NCBI GenBank assembly: GCA_019358945.1
Contig: JAHHIE010000025.1
Location: 1-64,000, forward strand
Direction: 5' to 3'
DNA from: Stenomitos rutilans HA7619-LM2
GTDB lineage: Bacteria > Cyanobacteriota > Cyanobacteriia > Leptolyngbyales > Leptolyngbyaceae
Length of the DNA stretch: 64,000 nucleotides
Position numbers and translations under genes: made by a program. Positions within the stretch are counted from its first letter, which is position 1. Each line of letters opens with the position of its first letter. Positions 60,863 to 64,000 of this stretch are shown here, piece after piece. The notes beneath the pieces are model-generated. The model made no database searches, was not told the origin of the DNA, and was given only the letters and a program-made list of their open reading frames with translations.

Positions 60863-62266
60863 ATGAGCCAGGACTACCCAGATGCTAGCAGCATCGCCGC
60901 TAGTGTGCGAAGTCAGGAAATTTCTGCCCGATCGGTCGTAGCTGTAGCTTTGAAACGAATCGCTGATCACAATGACACACTGAACTGCTTCACCAGTGTC
61001 ATTGCAGAACAAGCCCTTAAGGATGCAGATGCCATTGACCAAGCGATCGCGGATGGCAGAGACCCTGGACCATTGGCTGGTGTACCATTTGGGGTCAAGG
61101 ATCTGTATGATGTGGCAGGCTTGACGACTCTAGCTGGCTCCAAAATTAACGCCGATCGTCCTCCTGCCATTCAAGATGCCACGTTGGTGGCACGCCTAAA
61201 GCAGGCTGGTGCCGTTTTGGTCGGTGCCCAGAATATGGACGAATATGCCTATGGCTTTGTGACTGAAAACAGTCATTATGGCCCGTCCCGCAATCCCCAC
61301 AACTTAAACCGTATGACAGGTGGTTCCTCTGGTGGTTCCGTGGCTGCGGTTGCTGCGGGTCTGGTGCCCCTTAGCCTTGGCTCCGACACCAATGGTTCGA
61401 TCCGCGTGCCTGCCTCACTGTGCGGTATTTTTGGGCTAAAGCCAACCTTTGGACGCTTATCCCGCGCCAGAACCTATCCCTTTGTTCACAGCCTGGATCA
61501 CCTTGGCCCTTTTGCCCGATCGACCCGTGATCTTGCCCTTACCTTTGATCTGCTCCAAGGCCCAGATCGGGATGATCCAGCCTGTACCGATCGCCCTGTG
61601 GCGCTAACCCTACCCGAACTAGCGAAAGGGATTGATGGGTTGCGCATAGCTGTCGCCGATGGCTACTTTACTAAAGGCGCTGAACCCAATGTGCTGGCAG
61701 CCGTAGAGTCGGTTGCCACTGCTTTAGGTACCACCCAGTCAGTCACCATTTCTGAAGCCCATCGCGCCCGTGCTGCCGCATTTATTATCACAGGATCGGA
61801 AGGAAGTAACCTGCATCTGGACGACCTTCGCACCCGTCCTCAAGATTTTGACCTTGCTACTCGCGATCGCTTTCTGGCAGGTGCCCTCATTCCCGTCACC
61901 TGGTATCTCCAAGCGCAACGGTTTCGCAGTTGGTACCGCGATCGTGTCCGTGAACTGTTCACGCAGGTTGATATTATTCTTGCGCCTGCAACCCCCTGCC
62001 CTGCACCGCTCCTTGGTCAAGCCACGCTGGTGCTAGATGGCGAAGAAGTGCCACTCCGCCCCAACTTAGGGGTTTACACGCAGCCGCTTTCCTTCATTGG
62101 CGTGCCGATCGTCGCCGTACCTGTGCAGCAGCCTGGAACATTGCCGATCGGAGTACAGATTATTGCAGCCCCCTATAAAGAAGCGCTGGCCTTGCGAGTC
62201 GCGGCCTTCCTGGAAGCTAAAGGCGTGGTAGCGGCTCCCGTACCCACCTGGAAACCTCTTTCCTAA
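60863..62266 (+). CDS. AtzE-family amidohydrolase (amidase signature)
   Basis: 467 residues. Amidase-signature enzyme with the Ser-cisSer-Lys triad: Lys in LAGVPFGVKDLYD (about 77), the GGSSGGS stretch in MTGGSSGGSVAAVAA (about 152), and the nucleophile Ser in LGSDTNGSIRVPASLCG (about 177). The AtzE family hydrolyses 1-carboxybiuret and similar compounds with its AtzG partner, releasing ammonia. The adjacent AtzG-like gene supports this subfamily over GatA, which would not be next to DUF4089. The true substrate in a cyanobacterium is unknown. Confidence 0.85.
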   Translation: MSQDYPDASSIAASVRSQEISARSVVAVALKRIADHNDTLNCFTSVIAEQALKDADAIDQAIADGRDPGPLAGVPFGVKDLYDVAGLTTLAGSKINADRPPAIQDATLVARLKQAGAVLVGAQNMDEYAYGFVTENSHYGPSRNPHNLNRMTGGSSGGSVAAVAAGLVPLSLGSDTNGSIRVPASLCGIFGLKPTFGRLSRARTYPFVHSLDHLGPFARSTRDLALTFDLLQGPDRDDPACTDRPVALTLPELAKGIDGLRIAVADGYFTKGAEPNVLAAVESVATALGTTQSVTISEAHRARAAAFIITGSEGSNLHLDDLRTRPQDFDLATRDRFLAGALIPVTWYLQAQRFRSWYRDRVRELFTQVDIILAPATPCPAPLLGQATLVLDGEEVPLRPNLGVYTQPLSFIGVPIVAVPVQQPGTLPIGVQIIAAPYKEALALRVAAFLEAKGVVAAPVPTWKPLS

Positions 62267-62420
62267 AACACTCTAGAGCAGGATCGTTGCCCTACCTCTA
62301 GTGTGGTCAGGCAGAAGTAGGAAGGCAGAGGGCAGAAGGCAAAAACTTTGTTTTGAAGACATCTATAATGAGGCGATCGCTTTTTGATCAGCTTTGAATT
62401 TTAACACGCTGGCGTGTAGA

Positions 62421-62909
62421 ATGTCTAGTCAGGGCGAGAGTAAATATCAACCATTGTTGGCACACTTGAGTCGAAGCGATCGATTGCAAGTCACATTAAC
62501 CTTTGCCGAAATCGAAGCCTTGCTGGGTGAGAAGCTGCCTCCTTCTGCCCGTAGCAAGCGCGGATGGTGGAGCAATCGCAGCGCAGGAGCACTGCAAGCC
62601 ACAGCCTGGATGAGAGCGGGCTATCTTGTTGCCACGATCGACCTGAGCGGTGAGCAGGTCATCTTTACTAAACCGCCCCAGGTCTACCGCGTACAGTGCA
62701 TAGATGACACGTTGCAGTGGAATAGCGAGTTGATTCGAGCATTACGGTTGCATATGGGATTGACGCAAGCGGACATGGCAAAGGAGTTAGGCGTGCGTCA
62801 ACAAACCGTCAGTGAGTGGGAAAAAGGCGTTTATGCTCCCACTCGCGCCAGTTCAAAGCACCTGACTCTGGTTGCTGAGAAAGCAGCATTTCGCTATGAG
62901 GTCTACTAA
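62421..62909 (+). CDS. HTH (Cro/CI-type) protein with N-terminal DUF7662-like domain
   Basis: 162 residues. The N-terminal part (YQPLLAHLSRSDRLQVTLTF, AEIEALLGEKLPPSARSKRG, WWSNRSAGALQATAWMRAGY) matches the DUF7662-type domain also found next to restriction or mobile genes. Residues about 108-150 are a Cro/CI helix-turn-helix (LRLHMGLTQADMAKELGVRQ, TVSEWEKGVYAPTR). It may be a transcriptional regulator or antitoxin-like protein. ATG 62421 is chosen over 62394. Its stop codon coincides with the left end of a MITE (62907). Confidence 0.72.
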   Translation: MSSQGESKYQPLLAHLSRSDRLQVTLTFAEIEALLGEKLPPSARSKRGWWSNRSAGALQATAWMRAGYLVATIDLSGEQVIFTKPPQVYRVQCIDDTLQWNSELIRALRLHMGLTQADMAKELGVRQQTVSEWEKGVYAPTRASSKHLTLVAEKAAFRYEVY

Positions 62910-63057
62910 GGAATGAGAATTTAATAAAGTAGGGTTTGTTAGGCGAAGCCGTAACGCATCATCTGAGCAGCTTTGGTGCGTTACGCCGCACTTTTCCTGA
63001 ATGCCGAAGGCTATACACACCCTACGAAAATAACAGCTTATTTAATTCATAATCCTA
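62907..63057. repeat. MITE-like palindromic element (family A, copy 3)
   Basis: About 150 bp. It begins TAAGGAATGAGAATTTAATAA and ends TTATTTAATTCATAATCCTA, so the ends are clear inverted repeats, with TA at each border. The interior is GTTTGTTAGGCGAAGCCG, then GTGCGTTACGCCGCAC and GCCGAAGGC palindromic blocks. It is more diverged from copies 1 and 2 than they are from each other. Confidence 0.78.
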
Positions 63058-63245
63058 AAGAAGCGGGAGAGCCTTTTTAAGTATGTCGTCAGGTTATGGA
63101 GATGTAGGGTGCAGGTGTAGCTGGGAACATGGCGGCAATGGCTGTAGACAAAGCAATGGAAATAATCCAGTTGGCGCTGCATGAGCGATCGCGCTTAAAC
63201 TGGGGATAATAACGCAAGCACCGTTTTGACTGAAGAACTCCCCGC

Positions 63246-64000
63246 ATGCACGTCCTTTTTAACGTCATCAGACAAGACCAAACCTCTATCCCAAACGTCG
63301 AAACCTTCACGCTCGACGTTGACCCCGGCAGCACGATTTTGGACTGCTTAAACCGCATTAAATGGGAGCAGGACGGGACGCTTGCCTTTCGTAAAAATTG
63401 CCGCAATACCATCTGTGGCAGTTGTTCCATTCGCATCAACGGACGTTCCGCCTTGGCTTGTAAAGAAAATGTTGGTAGCGAGCTTGCGCGACTACGGCCA
63501 ACAACCCCTGCTGGCAAAGACAATTCTGTTGCTGAAGCGATTCCCACCATCACACTAGCACCGATGGGCAATATGCCAGTCATTAAAGATTTGGTGGTAG
63601 ATATGAGCAGCTTTTGGCACAATCTGAAAGCGATCGACCCCTACGTCAGCACAGCCGCACGCCAAATCCCTGAGCGCGAGTTTCTGCAAACCCCTGAAGA
63701 ACGGGCAAAGCTTAACCAGACGGGCAATTGCATTCTCTGTGGCGCTTGTTATTCAGAGTGCAACGCCTATGAGGTCAACCCGAACTTTGTGGGGCCGCAT
63801 GCATTAGCAAAAGCCTATCGCATGGTGGCTGATTCGCGGGATGATGACACTGAAGCACGACTGGAAAAATACAACCATAGTACTGATGGCGTATGGGGCT
63901 GTACGCGCTGCTATTACTGCAATGCTGTCTGTCCAATGGAAGTCGCTCCGCTGGATCAGATTAGCAAAATCAAAGGCGAAATTTTAGACCGTAAGGGCGC
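63246..64000 (+). CDS. sdhB: Succinate dehydrogenase/fumarate reductase iron-sulfur subunit, partial
   Basis: 251 complete codons are in the window, and the gene continues beyond the right edge. The N-terminal ferredoxin domain carries a [2Fe-2S] ligand set (CRNTICGSCSIRINGRSALAC). The C-terminal part shows two Cys clusters for the [4Fe-4S] and [3Fe-4S] centres: CILCGACYSECNAYEV and CTRCYYCNAVCPMEV. It should pass electrons from the flavoprotein SdhA to the quinone pool. The first cluster ends CYSECN, not the common C…CP. The ATG at 63246 follows a 190-base region with a MITE upstream. No stop is seen before base 64000. Confidence 0.93.
   Translation, partial: MHVLFNVIRQDQTSIPNVETFTLDVDPGSTILDCLNRIKWEQDGTLAFRKNCRNTICGSCSIRINGRSALACKENVGSELARLRPTTPAGKDNSVAEAIPTITLAPMGNMPVIKDLVVDMSSFWHNLKAIDPYVSTAARQIPEREFLQTPEERAKLNQTGNCILCGACYSECNAYEVNPNFVGPHALAKAYRMVADSRDDDTEARLEKYNHSTDGVWGCTRCYYCNAVCPMEVAPLDQISKIKGEILDRKG

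Noticed and set aside
63089-63622. A 177-residue minus-strand frame opposite sdhB
   Set aside because: It is the antisense shadow of the clear SdhB reading frame on the plus strand.

Overview
The window is a chromosomal segment of a cyanobacterium. Three things support this: very frequent GCGATCGC/CGATCG (HIP1-type) octamers, a complete phylloquinone (vitamin K1) gene set ending in a phytyltransferase-type MenA, and many families typical of cyanobacteria (DUF3386, CnfU, the TIGR02587/TIGR02588 pair, Uma2 proteins). GC content is moderate, and the intergenic DNA is full of short dispersed repeats, as in large filamentous genomes. I see no ribosomal operon, CRISPR array, intact transposase gene or prophage.

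Layout, left to right. 0-6 kb: a Uma2 gene remnant cut by a repeat element, MITE copies, glycolate dehydrogenase subunit glcD, a DUF4142 secreted protein, an unusual RCK-2TM-RCK channel-like protein and a DCC-family protein. 6.2-7.6 kb: a caspase-like protein whose catalytic His is replaced by Tyr. 7.6-16.3 kb: the phylloquinone locus, with menF-menD-menB on the minus strand, menA-menC-menE divergent on the plus strand, and a DHNA-CoA thioesterase gene (menI) converging on menE. 16.4-19.9 kb: DUF3386, an Nfu scaffold and a GH57 glycosidase. 19.9-25.6 kb: a minus-strand polysaccharide cluster (GT61, GT4, flippase, GT4). 26-31 kb: a GvpV-like coiled-coil protein, an RNA m5C methyltransferase, acnB and an EVE protein. 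31-34 kb: purine catabolism (Rieske oxygenase, guanine deaminase, divergent HIU hydrolase). 34-40 kb: Uma2, mnmG, a hicBA toxin-antitoxin pair that appears to have inserted between mnmG and a glycosyltransferase, a PIG-L-like protein and a MOSC protein. 40-47 kb: an AraC / alpha-beta hydrolase / NAD(P)-binding set, a frameshifted toxin-like pseudogene, and a DUF2330 plus RnfD-like pair. 47-54 kb: a large repeat protein, a HipA-like kinase with DUF3037, tRNA-Gln, TIGR02587/02588 and a prepilin. 54-64 kb: uvrA, Uma2, cinA, a 44-residue small protein, aroQ, an AtzE/AtzG amidohydrolase module, an HTH protein and the start of sdhB, which runs off the window.

Two themes stand out. First, low-complexity sequence of the kind that fills the intergenic regions also sits in frame inside several core enzymes (menD, menE at three places, menC, uvrA, the RnfD-like gene). 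Second, small mobile or selfish elements (MITE-like repeats, hicBA, Uma2 genes) have repeatedly reshaped gene borders: one repeat begins at a stop codon, one cuts a Uma2 gene, and the hicBA pair is bracketed by a direct repeat that copies the 3' end of its neighbour.

All functional calls rest on reading the protein sequences and recognising families; no database search was possible. Start sites were moved from the longest frame to an internal ATG/GTG where an RBS or family knowledge favoured it, and this is stated for each such gene.
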